From assembly GCA_023213315.1 (NCBI GenBank), contig JAKCPI010010832.1, forward strand, positions 1-64,000: a stretch of 64,000 nt of DNA. Reading direction: 5' to 3'. Source of the DNA: Euborellia annulipes. Taxonomy: Eukaryota > Arthropoda > Insecta > Dermaptera > Anisolabididae. A model generated the notes under the pieces. It worked only from the letters and a program-made list of their open reading frames with translations, was not told where the DNA came from and did not search any database. The position numbers were made by a program, and so were the translations under genes. Shown piece after piece: positions 11,209 through 22,575 of this stretch (position 1 is its first letter; each line of letters begins with the position of its first letter).

Positions 11209-11216
11209 CATCAGGT

Positions 11217-12113
11217 GATAGGAATAAAATAGATTTTTACTTAGTAAGTAAACACTTACAGGCGTTATAAGTAATTATTGATTTTTCAATTTGGAGATAA
11301 AGACATTAAATTTTAAAAATGAAGTTTTCTTTCAGGAGAGAAAATTTGGATGATTTTAATAAATTTTACTTTTTAAATATAAATATTACTACAAACTAAT
11401 GAATGAATATCCTGGCTATCTCTGTCTGTAAGCTATTTCAATAATTTTAAAAAGATGTTAATTGTAAAAATTATATTATCTAATGAAGTTCAGTAAATGT
11501 AGATCAAAACGCCTAAGTTTCCTTGAATAAGACGTTGCTAAGTTGTTTTTAAATAAATTATCAAATGACAGACATTTCCTGACTCAACCAAGCTTTCTGA
11601 TTGTAATTTAACGAACTTAACGCCATCTCTTGGCAATAGCATGCAAAATGCTTTAGATCCTACTTTCTCTTAAAAGATTCTAAACTTGATATTGCTAGGT
11701 GTTTATTACAAAAGTTAAAACAAATTAATAAATGGTTTTCAAAGTATATTATTCTAATTGAGTTAAAATTGCAAGCGTTAAAAAAAAACACGTTTGGTAA
11801 AAATTAGCTATAGTGTAAATGACAGTAATTAGAATATTTTGTAAAGATAAAACAGTTAATGGTTAATCAAATTTAAACATTTGCATTTTTTAATACATGA
11901 CAAATAAAAAAGTGCTAATATTATTGATATTATTTAAAAAAAAAAACTTGGTAATATGATCAAAGGAATGGTTTGAACTTCACTGAAATTTAAAAAAAAA
12001 AAAACTAAGTTTTTCCCATACGGCATTTTCAGAATCCGGCATAGGGCCGGTCCCGTTTAGGCCGGATTTGCCAACAATCAAGGAATAAAAATCCCACAAA
12101 TATAGAAAATATA
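11217..12113. other. AT-rich intronic tract, nothing recognised
   Basis: Lies inside the long second intron of the candidate plus-strand gene. Only homopolymer runs are visible. Confidence 0.45.
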
Positions 12114-12239
12114 CACTGTAAAAAAAAATTCGATGATTTTACAATTTTTTTGTTGTAAGCAAATTTCCAAGACCAATAGATACTAAATTTACTATACAGT
12201 TGAATTATATTTTTACAAAACTCTTTGCAAAAATCGTTT

Positions 12240-12605
12240 ACAAATGTGTGGTAATTTTACTAATATTTAGCAATTTTCGAGTCCAAATGTCTGGTAATTT
12301 TACCAATATTTAGCAATTTCGAGTCCGAATTTGGTAATTTTACTAATATTTAGCAATTTTCGAGTCCAAATGTCTGGTAATTTTACCAATATTTAGCAAT
12401 TTCGAGTCCGAATTTGGTAATTTTACTAATATTTAGCAATTTTCGAGTCCAAATGTCTGGTAATTTTACCAATATTTAGCAATTTCGAGTCCAAATTTGG
12501 TAATTTTACTAATATTTAGCAATTTTCGAGTCCAAATGTCTGGTAATTTTACCAATATTTAGCAATTTTACAATCCAAATGTTTGTAATTTTACTAATAT
12601 TTAGA
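12240..12605. repeat. 83-bp tandem repeat, about 4 copies
   Basis: CGAGTCCAAATGTCTGG recurs at 12278, 12361, 12444 and 12527, an exact 83-bp period. Each unit is itself two diverged ~42-bp halves sharing GGTAATTTTAC(T/C)AATATT. It lies inside the TA-flanked MITE. Confidence 0.92.
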
Positions 12606-12698
12606 AAAAAGAAAAAAAAATTTACGACTGGACCCATATGTTATTGACCTTTAGGGGACGTCTCTACCTGAATGGAGTGAAATAAATATTTTTATTTA

Positions 12699-12787
12699 AT
12701 GAAAAATTCCTCCAGGATTTGAACACTGAACTTTTTTGTAGAAGCCTTGCTGCCTAGTCCATTTGACCATCGCATCACCTGTTAACT
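12699..12787 (-). repeat. tRNA-like SINE head fragment
   Basis: On the minus strand, GATGCGATGGTCAAATGG resembles an A box and GTGTTCAAATCCTGG a B box about 40 nt later. A complete cloverleaf is not apparent, so it is read as a tRNA-derived SINE remnant and not a functional tRNA. Confidence 0.45.
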
Positions 12788-13639
12788 AATGATCTATCTC
12801 TGCTATTTGGCATTCAAGTATGACCTCATTGTAAACTATTTTTACTAAATAATAAAATAAAAAATAAACTTAAAGTTATCATAATATTATTATTTTTTGT
12901 ATTATTATAACTTAAATAAATTCTTATAGTGCCAAAAATGTCTTTATTAAGAAAGCTAAAAAGCAGTCGAAACAAAGTCGGCCATGTTGGCCGTCGAAGA
13001 CAGCCTTAAAAGGAAAATTACAATACCCTTGTATTGTAAAATTAGAAATCTTTTTGTAAAATTACAAACCCTTTTCTAAAATTACAAACAGTGTTCTAAA
13101 ATTACAATGCCGTTGTATTGTAAAATTAGAAATCGTATGGTAAAATTACAATATTTACTCTAATTTTCCAAGAGAATTGTAATTTTAAAATTTTTTTTGG
13201 TTGTAAAAATTTTTTGAATGCATAGATTTGTAAATTTAGTATACAAATGTATGGTAGTTATCATTTACAAGGAAAATTTGTAAATTTACTATACTAAAAC
13301 ATACTAAAATTAAAATTTTTTTTTACAGTGTAGCTTAAATCAATAAATATGCACTTAAACTCCAAATATGCATTTATATGCAAAATAAGATTTCACTGGG
13401 TGGGTCCTGATACGACCAGATAATAAATTTGAAGAATAGCGATTAAGAAAAAAAAACATGCATTATATGCAAAATCCGAGCCCTAATTATAAAAGTATAT
13501 ATCAATGGACCTTTTTACTGTCTATAAAATAAAAGAAAACGAATAAGTTATTAGAGTGAGGTGGATAGCTGAGTAGATCTTGTAGTAAGGACGAAAGAAA
13601 ACAGCGATTGCAGCAGCTACGTTTATTTTAGTTATTAGT

Positions 13640-13692
13640 CAATTCAAGCCTACGTTTCGGTCAGATTTGCGACCATCCTCAGGGCTGAATTG
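13640..13692 (-). ncRNA. Hammerhead ribozyme motif (Penelope-like type)
   Basis: The minus strand has CTGAGGA, stem II GGTC...GACC, then GAAA and CGTA. Flanking strands CAATTCAGCC and GGCTTGAATTG pair as helix I with one bulge. Stem III is only the palindromic ACGT, as in small hammerheads known to cleave as dimers in Penelope-like elements. All core residues are present, and cleavage is predicted after the GTA. Confidence 0.72.
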
Positions 13693-13834
13693 GGTCAATA
13701 AAACTGCTCAAAAAGTCGATTGTATAAAATATTTATTGCCATTTAATAAGGACCATAGGCTAAGCGAGTCAAGGTTAACCTAAACTAAATTTTATACATT
13801 GCGCCATTCGACTTTTTGAGAAGTTTTAATGACA

Positions 13835-13887
13835 CACTTCAGCCCTGAGGATGGTCGCAATTCTGACCGAAACGTCAGCTTGAAGTG
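13835..13887 (+). ncRNA. Hammerhead ribozyme motif (Penelope-like type)
   Basis: CTGAGGA, stem II GGTC...GACC, GAAA, CGTC. Helix I is CACTTCAGC paired with GCTTGAAGTG (one bulge), and the ACGT palindrome is a minimal stem III. It is the mirror partner of the motif at 13640-13692. The helix I bases differ compensatorily between the two, supporting conserved pairing. Confidence 0.75.
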
Positions 13888-13905
13888 ATTAATAAACGAA
13901 ATAAA

Positions 13906-14741
13906 CGTAGTGCAATCGTTCTTTTCTTTCTTCATTATTATAATAAGTTTAGCTGAGCAAAGAGCGCTAGTTTTTTTTCTATATTAAAATTGGATAGAGA
14001 AATAAGAGAAAGTACAAGTTTAAATAATTGGTGAATTTTTTATAATTTTTGAGATAAACTAATTAAAATGGATTGAATAATTTAGCTTATTTCTTGCGAA
14101 AGTTTAAATAATTAAAATTTACTATAGAGCGTGTATATTGTCTAGTCTAACAAAAGTAACTTTGAAAATTGAGCCGTTGTTGCTGCTCTTAATGCAAAAA
14201 CTTTAACTTTATGACCTTTACCGATGAAATTTAATGAACATCACAGGAGTAAAGGGTCTCCATCCATTAAAGCCAGATCGGTTTAGTTTAGATTTCATTT
14301 AAACGGATCTATAAACAAATTTCCTTTTAAAAAAAAAATTAATTAGAGAAATACATTTTGAAAAGTAGATGATTTATTCGTGAGAAATTTTTAATTATTC
14401 ATAACAAAAATTTGATATTACGAAACTAAAATATTAGTGAATTCAGAAAAAAATTGTCAGATGAGTGATCATCCAAAAAAAAGGAAGTTAGAAAAAAAAA
14501 TGTCTGAAAATATGCATTTTGGTTGGATGGAAAAATTATTTTATATTTTTTTTTAATTGAATATCAATCGTATTGTATAAATATAAAATTATAATAAATG
14601 GATTTTTTAGATTTTTATTTTTTAGACTGGCATTTTAATGAAAATTTATGGCTTTTAGTTAAAAAATGAGGTTAATAACTTTATATACAATGGTATAAAT
14701 GAGATTAAATATTTCACGTATTTTAATTAAATTTAAACTAC
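13906..14741. other. AT-rich tract, nothing recognised
   Basis: No exon, element end or RNA gene could be supported. Confidence 0.45.
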
Positions 14742-14782
14742 AAGAGAGAAGAAGAGAGATAGAGAGAGAAAAGGAGAATGAA

Positions 14783-14827
<45 letters not shown>

Positions 14828-14842
14828 GAGAAAGAGAGGGGG
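14742..14842. repeat. (AG)n microsatellite, imperfect
   Basis: About 100 bp of GA-rich sequence with an uninterrupted (AG) core at about 14790-14819. Confidence 0.95.
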
Positions 14843-15807
14843 AATTTCTAATTCTATATATTCGTTAAAGAGGGAGCTGGCGAATTAGAAAATCAATAAC
14901 GAAAATGCGGAATTTTTTTGGGTTTTATCATAAATTAAATAATTTCAAGTCCTAATAAATGAATTTCATTTAAAAAAAAAAATAATAATAATAAAGAAAG
15001 AAATTTAATTAAGTTTTACAATAAAAAATTAAATGAGAGGATAGATGAAATGTAGGCTTTATGTTTGCTAGCCTAATGGAATTTTATATTAATTTGCTTG
15101 AATTTCTTTACAAACAATCGACCGGACTTGCTGAAGCGGTCGGGGGGGGGGGGGGGGAACTTTATCAACAAATAATACAAGAAAGATCTTTAATAAAGTC
15201 AAATGAAAATTAATTTACGGAAAAGAAGTAATTAAAAAAAAAAAAATAAACCCGTTGACGAGAGGATAATAATGATAACCTTAAAAGACAAAGGGGGTGT
15301 GTTTAGATTTCAGGCAGTTCCATGAAAATTTATTATTTTAATGAATTGGTTACCAATTGATATAAATAAATATGCTTCGATTAAATCAATATGTATACTA
15401 ATCAATACTTATATTCAGTTTAAAATATATATGGCGCAAAAAGCCTAAAGGTGTGTCTGCTACTCTAGCTAGATTTATGTCAATTTCGCTAGATCTTAGA
15501 CTTAATCTCGCTAGAGTGCTCTCAATGGTGTGTCCATTTGTAGAGTCTCATATAGCTCTAGCGAGACTAAATATAGCAAAAAAATCTACAATGTATACGT
15601 AGAATAAGAGATCTAAAAACTAATCTTGAAAAATTATTTTCTCTTACTCATTTATATAGTGTAATGTCTTAACAAAAAAAGGTTAAAAAGGGTCGTTCGG
15701 CCTATTGTCTACTTTGAAAAAGGTATTTCTCACACAGGCAAGAAAGCTTTAGTGTGCGTGTGCCATTTGGGCTTTAGTCTCAATACATTTCCAATAAATG
15801 GTATATA
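14843..15807. other. AT-rich tract with poly-G run
   Basis: A G-run lies at 15143-15158. 15445-15600 has repeated CTAGC/CTAGA words (TCTAGCGAGACT-like) of unclear meaning. No gene is seen. Confidence 0.45.
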
Positions 15808-15885
15808 TTTTGAGAAAGTATTGAATTAATGTCAAAAATTCGATGTCAAGATTTTGATGGATATACTGTACATGTTTAGAGGTCC
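15808..15885 (+). mobile_element. HINE 5' fragment
   Basis: GAGAAAGTATTG, then AAAAATTCGATGTCAAGATT and GATGGATATAC match the 5' block of the family. It is truncated at about 15885 where a SINE-like segment begins. Confidence 0.7.
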
Positions 15886-16140
15886 TTATGGGTCTCGCCT
15901 AACTGTAATCAAAATATCTATGCAATCATTAGTGTCAAATCTGACACGTTGTGGTAACTCTGAGGAGTAACTTTTATGGGAATAATACTGAGGTGCGTTC
16001 CCGTTTCCTTCCTCAGGAGGAGGCATCTCAAATAGAGTTGGATAATTTATTGCCATGAGGTGGATTTGAACTCGAGTTGTCTCCAACTCAGAATTATAAG
16101 CTTAAATGCTTTATCCCCTAGGCTAATCGCCTACTCAAAA
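15886..16140 (-). repeat. tRNA-derived SINE-like element
   Basis: On the minus strand an A-box-like TTAGCCTAGGGGATAAAGC (about 16110-16130) is followed by a B-box-like GAGTTCAAATCCACC (about 16045), then a body of ~150 bp. The 66-codon minus frame over the body (15886-16086) is probably incidental. Confidence 0.45.
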
Positions 16141-16616
16141 ATACAGCAAGAAGGAAATGAGCTACGCGGACTCTCCATAAAGTCCTCTATGAAGACTGCA
16201 AAATTTCGTTTCAAATGTTGGTCAAACAGAGCGTGACAGACGGACATACCGCTATTATATATATAGATTTTCAAGTTAGAGATATCAAAAATACCTCGTA
16301 CAAATTTCGAAAATTATGGTCGTGTGAAGCAGTGAATTAACAAGGCATTTTTTTTTTTAATTAAAAAATGTGAATAAAAGAAAATTTTATACTTTGAAAT
16401 TCATTGATATTGATCCCTAACAGACGAAAAAATTAATCTAGCTTCTCATTGATCATTGTCGAACGAAATAGTCTTTTATTCTTGCCACCCCTTTAGCAAT
16501 GCACTTCTGTGCACTATTAAGCAACCCTTTTGACGGGATTTATTAAAAAGGGAACTTGAGCGTTTGAAGGCCTATTTTCAAAAAGAAATTGGTTTTTATT
16601 AAATAGAAGAGCTTCT

Positions 16617-17099
16617 CTTTTTACTTTCCCTTACTTATATATGTTAATATATATAGAGAGAAAGTATTGGTTTCATGTCAAAAATTTGATGTCGTGATTT
16701 TGATGGAAATACCCGTTTTGAGGTCTCCTGAATCCAAAAAAGTAGTTTTCGGGCCATTGTCTCTGTGTGTTCCATTTTAAGCATGAAGGAATTGAGCTAC
16801 GAGGTTTGAATTTTATATTTACATTAGGCACCCCCCTGGAGCGTGAAAATAAGCTTTTAATCAAAATCGGCCATAAAGAACTAGTACTTTACTGATGTAG
16901 CTTTTCAGTTTTTTTCGATTTTCTCAAAATTCGATTTAACAATTTTGATTTTAAAATTCATAAATAAATTATTTTTTTGATGCTCTTTAAAATGTATATT
17001 CTCATTTTGCCATTGAAATAAAATAAGAGAAAGTAAAAATCACAACTTTCTCTTACCTTCAGTAAGTACTGTGCGACGAGTCATACCGGATTTTTTTTT
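16617..17099 (+). mobile_element. HINE copy, internally deleted
   Basis: The 5' hairpin (ACTTTCCCTTACT...AGAGAGAAAGTATTGG), the conserved ATGTCGTGATTTTGATGG block, a short degenerate GTCY tract near 16760 and a decayed 3' hairpin ending CATACCGGATTTTT are all recognisable. The segment before the 3' hairpin is missing. Confidence 0.75.
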
Positions 17100-17540
17100 A
17101 GAGCAAAACAATTTACACGAGTTTTTAATAATAACCATAAATACTTTTCAAGTATGAAAATATCAAGTTAAGTTCGTGACTAAGACAAACCTTTCCTTAA
17201 TCCATCTGTCTATCAATAATTCTGTAAACATTTCATTCGATCAATCACTCTGTGATGCGATTTTAATGAATCGTGAGACCAATAATTGAGCCTAGCAATC
17301 TTCTGGATGAGAGATTATGAACGTTAAATTGTGTAGTAGTAATCCAAGTGATGGGAGTTAGGGCTATATTAATTAAAGTTTTTATCTATGATAAATAAAT
17401 TTGGAAAGACAAAAAACAGAGGAGCTCGGTACGATTTCTAAAGAGATTAAAATAAATATTCGTATATATGATTTTCAAGTTATAGGCTATAAAATAAAAG
17501 ATGTTTACAAGAAAGAAATTTAAAATTCTTTTTTATATTA

Positions 17541-18045
17541 TATGGACCCTGTTACGCATTAGTGTGTCAAGCGCCAGCTACCGAGATTTGAGAAAATTAA
17601 CATTAAAGTTCTTTGTTTTGATTAGATTATATGGACTCTGTTATGCATTAGTGTGTCAAGCGCCAAAAAATTAAAAATTGAGTTAAGCACGGAATATTGT
17701 TTCAAATGCTATAATTAATAGTATTTTTTATGAAATATGTCCTAAAAAAATTTATATTTAATGTTACTTGCAAAATTGACAAAAAAATGTATATATAATC
17801 CCATGAAAACAAAAAACTTTAATGTTAATTTTCTCAAAACTCGGTAGGTGGCGCTTGACACACTAATGCGTAACAGGGTCCATATATAATTTTTTTGTCA
17901 ATTGTGCAAGTAACATTAAATATAAATTTTTTTAGGGCATATTTCATAAAAAATACTATTAATTATAGCATTGAAACAATATTCCGTGCTTAACTCAATT
18001 TTTAACTTTATGGCGCTTGACACACTAATAAGTAACAGGGTCCAT
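17541..18045. mobile_element. Tc1/mariner-like MITE carrying a nested copy of itself
   Basis: Outer element: TIR TATGGACCCTGTTACGCATT, TA at 17539-17540 and 18046-18047. It is split by an inverted copy of the same family at 17630-17884. Removing the insert restores a ~248-bp element collinear with 20252-20510. Confidence 0.85.
17630..17884. mobile_element. Tc1/mariner-like MITE (nested insert)
   Basis: 255 bp, TIR TATGGACTCTGTTATGCATT with its inverted partner, TA duplicated at 17628-17629 and 17885-17886. It is inverted relative to the host element. Confidence 0.85.
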
Positions 18046-18069
18046 ATAGTATTAGCGCTGGAATAATAT

Positions 18070-18489
18070 AATTGTCGAAGTATTGGTTACATGACAAAAA
18101 TTTGATTTAGATGATTTTGATGGAACTACATGTTTTGAGGTCCCGTGAGTCCAAAATAGTGGGTCTCGCAAAATAGTCTGTCTGGTGTGTGTGTGTGTGT
18201 GCTCTGTGTATGATGATTTAAGCCATGAAGGAAAACGAGGTTGAAATTTTATATTTAAGTTAGCTACCCTCTCGGACAGTTGAATAAGCTTTTGAACAAA
18301 AAGCCAAAGAATACTATTACTTTACTGAAGTACTTTTTCAGATTTTTTCGAATTTCTCAAAATTAAGTTTAACGTTTTGAATCAAATTCATAAATCAACT
18401 ATTAGATGCTCTTTAAAAAGTATATTAATAATTCAATTAGCGAAAGTAAGGGGAAACTGTGTACTGTAAACTATTCACACCAGATTTTT
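18070..18489 (+). mobile_element. HINE copy, decayed
   Basis: Runs from AAGTATTGGTTACATGAC through a GT-rich tract (18176-18205) to a degenerate 3' end TTCACACCAGATTTTT. The 5' hairpin is lost and the 3' hairpin is largely deleted. Confidence 0.7.
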
Positions 18490-19910
18490 ATGTAGCCAAC
18501 CAACCAAGCAGATTTCCTCTCCTTGTTTCTATTTTGAAAAGGATAAATATAATATTTATATTTATTATAATTATGGGGAGAATAATAATAATTTGGATGG
18601 CCATTGAAAGCAAAGAATCAAAGGGAATATAATTTTCTTCTCTAGAATAGAAAATAGAGAGAAAGTATTGGATTTTTTTGCTTTATTAATACCAAGCAAA
18701 ATAAGCATTTCCTGGTTATTATGAATTCAAGATAAGAAATTAATCATTGATCTGAAATGAATTATGAAATTTATCTTTGTTTGAATATAAAGTAAGCCTT
18801 TATATTGTGAGGTGGCAAAGGATTTCTAAACATATTAATATGTTTTGATCTATTTTACTTTTAAATTTATTTCTTATTCATATTGAAGAATTTTTTTCAA
18901 TCAATGAGTGGGTTAAAGAATTTTATATTTTAGAAATATTTATATATGCAGTTTTTGTCACACTGATTTGAAACTTCGAGAGTTAAATCTAGCTTAAATT
19001 AAATTTAATCCATTTTTCAAAGTCGTGGAGGAGAAAGAGAAAAAATCGTTTCTACATTTATCATATTGAAGTGTTATTTTCTTGATTTAATAGACAATCA
19101 TCAACTCAATCAATCACACTCAGTTTTTTTTCTGTCTTTTAATAATTACATTTCGATTTTAATATTTTAAGTTTTCAAAAATATTACTGGGAGTTCAAAT
19201 GTATTTCTAAATTGTTTAGAAAAATATTTTTTAATTGAAAAAAAAATTAGGTTTTTAAATTATAAAAATGTTTAGAATAATAACAAGTTCTCTCATATTA
19301 TTTTCACATAATTTAATTTTACCATGTTCCAAATGTTGTCATTTTTTTATGAAGTTATTAATTAATGAGATAAAATATTTTCGATAACATTTCTTTGGTA
19401 AACGTGTTATTTTTTTTTTTTTATTCAGCTCTAATGATTAATAATTATGAGAATAATAAAAATAAAGAATGAAAAATATTTTTTTTACATCTAGGCTTGT
19501 AATTAAATTTTCTGTAAAATTATGTAGGCAGCAAAATGAGAAATAATCTATCAGGAAATAATGGATTGGTTTGCATTGTGGATATCAAATATATTTTTAA
19601 TACTATCCTATTAGGTGATAGTTGATGAATATCAAATAAAGTTCTATGAGATTAGTGCAGGCGAGTGCACTGAATTTCTTTGCTTTTTTTAACTAAATAT
19701 TTGGTAACTATTTAATTTGTATTAAATGAGGATCAATGAGATAAATTAAAAAACTATAACTTGAAGTTAATGGATCCAGTAAAATTAGAGATTAGAGAGA
19801 ACTAAGCAAATATGAGATAACATGTCAACACATCAATATATAGAACTTAATAAATTCACCATAGTGTATCTGAGAAAGCATACAAATTTAAAAAAAATTT
19901 CAAATTTTTT
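18490..19910. other. AT-rich tract, nothing recognised
   Basis: A short HINE-like word AGAGAGAAAGTATTGG at about 18656 suggests a remnant. No exon is supported. Confidence 0.45.
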
Positions 19911-19912
19911 TA

Positions 19913-20038
19913 CATAACGGTAGATTTAACTTTTTTTCATTGCTTTTTGAAAATGATATCTTGATGGGGGCCACCGATCTGCCTTCAAGATATCCTTTTC
20001 AAAAAGCAATGAAAAAAAAATTTAAATGTACCGGTATG
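19913..20038. mobile_element. Short hairpin MITE, about 126 bp
   Basis: Arms CATAACGGTAGATTTAA... and its complement pair through GCTTTTTGAAAATGATATC to a ~20-nt G/C-rich loop (about 19966-19985). TA flanks both ends, consistent with a TA-targeting element. Confidence 0.7.
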
Positions 20039-20251
20039 TATAAAAAAAAAAAATTAAAATGATATCTCCAATACTTTTTGTTTAATCATTGTTTAAAATA
20101 AGGAAGTTCCCGCGCCGCACTGTACTTTACTGATGTACTTTTTTTTCTGTTCTTGCCAAATACCCCTCTATCGAAATTGCTTAAAAATGCCCATTTTATA
20201 ATTTTTTTTTTTTTTTATAAATAATAAATAAAAAAAAATGTATAACTTATA

Positions 20252-20510
20252 TATGGACCTTGTTATGCAATGGTGTGTCCAAGTAAAGACCAAACATCGA
20301 GTTTTGAGAAAATCAACATTAAAGTTTTTTTGTTTTCATTGGATATATATAATTTTTGTTGTCAATTGTGCAAGTAACATTAAATATAATTTTTTTTAGG
20401 ACATATTTCATAAAAAATACTATTAATTAAAGCATTTGAAACATATTCCGTGCTTAACTCAATTTTGAATTTTTTGGTCTTTGACACACCATTTCATAAC
20501 AGGGTTCATA
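20252..20510. mobile_element. Tc1/mariner-like MITE, uninterrupted copy
   Basis: Same family as 17541-18045, diverged in the TIRs (TATGGACCTTGTTATGCAAT). TA lies at 20250-20251 and 20511-20512. It preserves the intact interior where 17541-18045 carries its nested insertion. Confidence 0.8.
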
Positions 20511-20660
20511 TAGAAAGTTGATTTTTTGAACAAAAACAAAAAAAAAAAAAAAAAATTTAATAGGAAAGTTTGAAAGAAATGTTCTAGAATATTAGAACAT
20601 TATTTATAATGTCATAATAAGTTAATAATAGTATTGATTCCCAAATACATTCTCTCTTAG

Positions 20661-20813
20661 GAAGGTAAGTCAAGATTGAAGATAATCGATTCAGTCCGAC
20701 AGTCAAAACTGAGATTTGATGATAAAGCTTCAAGGTCTCATTTCTGCGAAAAACACGCAATCAAAGAAATCTTGAAATTAGAAAATTCCCAACCTAGATA
20801 TTCGTCAAAATAA
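20661..20813 (+). CDS. Possible alternative terminal exon, 50 codons
   Basis: It follows a good acceptor (TTCTCTCTTAG) and is open for 50 codons to TAA at 20811-20813. It is rich in Lys, Arg, Ser and Glu with a Cys/His pair (SHFCEKHAIKEILKLE). The phase-0 start would fit directly after candidate exon 1 (10401) but not after exon 2. The first bases GAAG followed by GTAAGT also make a donor, so this could instead be a splice-site-like coincidence. Unrecognised product. Confidence 0.25.
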   Translation, partial: EGKSRLKIIDSVRQSKLRFDDKASRSHFCEKHAIKEILKLENSQPRYSSK

Positions 20814-21481
20814 ATTTACTTAATTTTCATTTAAATAGGAATGTATTTATTTATTTTGTAAATTAAAATGTTATTAAGGACAAAAAAAAAAAAAAAGTAT
20901 TGATTTGATAATTGCATGAAAACGTTTAGAAAAATATTATACAGATGAAAAAGATTAATAAAAAAATAATTATATTAGTGTATGAATACCAGTAATTTGG
21001 GATTAAGGTCAAAATCAGAATTTTTAAATCGTAGTTTAACCAAGGTTAAGGTTTGTTTTTAATCAACTATTTTTCATTTCTTTTTTTAGAATCATTGCAT
21101 AGAGTCCCCTTCTTTTTTTTGATTAGGCTTAAATAAAAAGTTTTTTTTTTTTTTTTTTTTAAGAAAAAAAAAAATTTTTATGTAATTGGAAATATTTTAA
21201 ATAATAATAAGATTATATTAATATTAAGTTGTTTTAATTGAGATAATAAAGATTACTCTATTGTTAATCTATGTTGGGAAAAAAATTTTATCAAAGAAAG
21301 AATAATCTAAATTAGTATAGGAAAGAATATAATTTGTTTAACTCTCAAAAATTTTTTCCTTAGTTTTTTTTTTTTTTTTTTTTTTTTTCAAGTTATATAA
21401 ATGAGATTGGATTATTTTCCTGGATAACTTGTTTGCAGAATATTTTTAGTTAATAAAATATAATAATTTGTAATTGAATAG

Positions 21482-21576
21482 GACCGTGTCGACCAGGAGG
21501 TGAAAGTGTTGCAGCCGCACCAGGCGACTTTAGTGAAGAAAAAAATATAGAGGATGAAAACAACTTTGAAAGATGA
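21482..21576 (+). CDS. Candidate small gene, exon 3 (stop codon)
   Basis: Acceptor TTGTAATTGAATAG precedes it. The two leading bases complete the Gly codon from exon 2 (phase 1), and 30 codons follow: PCRPGGESVAAAPGDF, then an acidic tail ending NNFER, then TGA at 21574-21576. It is strikingly GC-rich at its start for this region. The acidic C terminus contrasts with the basic exon-2 segment. A TA-flanked MITE begins only 21 bp past the stop. Unknown function. Confidence 0.45.
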
Positions 21577-21597
21577 GTTTATATACAAAAGAATGTA

Positions 21598-21807
21598 CAG
21601 TGAGGGACAATATTAAGTCCCACTCATGTGTTTTCTACTTGTGATTATTTCATTGTTTTTAAAAAAATATTACATATTTTTTAATGGAAACTTTTATGGT
21701 TCAAACCTAGAAAATTTCCAATAAAGATTTTCATTTTCTTTTATAAAAACAATGAAATAATCACAAGTAGAAAACACATGAGTGGAACTTAATATTGATC
21801 TTCACTG
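21598..21807. mobile_element. Tc1/mariner-like MITE, 210 bp
   Basis: TIR CAGTGAGGGACAATATTAAG with its partner ending TTCACTG, TA at 21596-21597 and 21808-21809. The long stem includes CACATGAGTGG and ACAATGAAATAATCACAAGT. It lies in what would be the 3' UTR or 3' flank of the candidate gene. Confidence 0.82.
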
Positions 21808-22049
21808 TACTTATATATAAGCAACTATTGTAATTATTGCATCTATTCAACCTTTAATTATAGCATCGGAGTCGGCGCTAACCAAATATAAATTGGTATA
21901 GTATATGGTATCTACATATCGCCTGCTGAGAATCATAGCGGTGAAAGTTCGAAATTCAACAATTCGATAAAAGGCGGGCCAGAATCAATATCAAAGAATT
22001 TAAATATATTTTCGCCACTTTGGCACTCAAAAGAGAAGACCTAACAACA

Positions 22050-22575
22050 TTTGGTAAAGAAAGTTGTGTACTGTGCTTATCACACCAGATTTTTTGTGTC
22101 GATATATATTTAGTTCCGCCAATATATTAAAATTCAAGAGGTAAAATTTATAAACATATTTATATTCTGTTAACATGTCAACAATTTCTCTTATCTTTCC
22201 TATGAAGTACAAGAGTAAAGTAGCCTTCAAACAATTTTGAGAGCAAAATGAGAATTTTTAAAGAGAACATTTATTTTACCCACATACATTTTAAAGAGAA
22301 CTAAAAAATAATTGATTTTTGAATTTTAATCAAAATCATTACAGCGAATTTTTAGAAAATCGATAAAAATATCTCTGTAGCTCAATTCATTCATGCTTAA
22401 AATTGAACACAAACACACAGACAGATAAACATCTTGAGAAAACCACTTTTTTGGATTCATGGGGACCTCAAAACGTGTATATCCATGAAAATCTCGACAT
22501 TGAATTTTTGACATGAAACAAATACACTCTCTCTATATATTAACATACAGTAAGAAAAAGTAAGAAAAAGTAAAA
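22050..22575 (-). mobile_element. HINE copy, minus orientation
   Basis: It begins with half of the 3' hairpin (AAAGTTGTGTACTGTG, CACACCAGATTTTT) and ends with the 5' block (TTTTTGACATGAAACA, CTCTCTCTATATATT) and AAGTAAAAATGG. The GTCY tract is present as CAGACAGATAAA near 22417. Confidence 0.75.

Larger units (their letters stand above)
12114..13330. mobile_element. Tc1/mariner-like MITE, 1.2 kb, with internal minisatellite
   Basis: Terminal inverted repeats CACTGTAAAAAAAAATT at both ends lie between TA dinucleotides (12112-12113 and 13331-13332), as for TA-targeting elements. The interior is built of short variants of GTAAATTTACTA-like and AAAATTACAA-like words, and contains the 83-bp tandem repeat (12240-12605) and a tRNA-like segment (12699-12787). 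No transposase ORF. Confidence 0.7.
13636..13905. mobile_element. Inverted pair of Penelope-type ribozyme repeats
   Basis: Arms 13640-13735 and about 13790-13887 are inverted copies, each carrying a hammerhead core and the block ACTTTTTGAG. The inverted arrangement and the small dimer-type hammerheads fit Penelope-like elements or their non-autonomous derivatives. There is no reverse transcriptase in between. Confidence 0.65.

Noticed and set aside
20651..20670. Four-base microexon or recursive splice site (acceptor directly followed by GAAG/GTAAGT)
   Set aside because: Including GAAG between exons 2 and 3 breaks the frame of exon 3. Kept only as a possible terminal exon.
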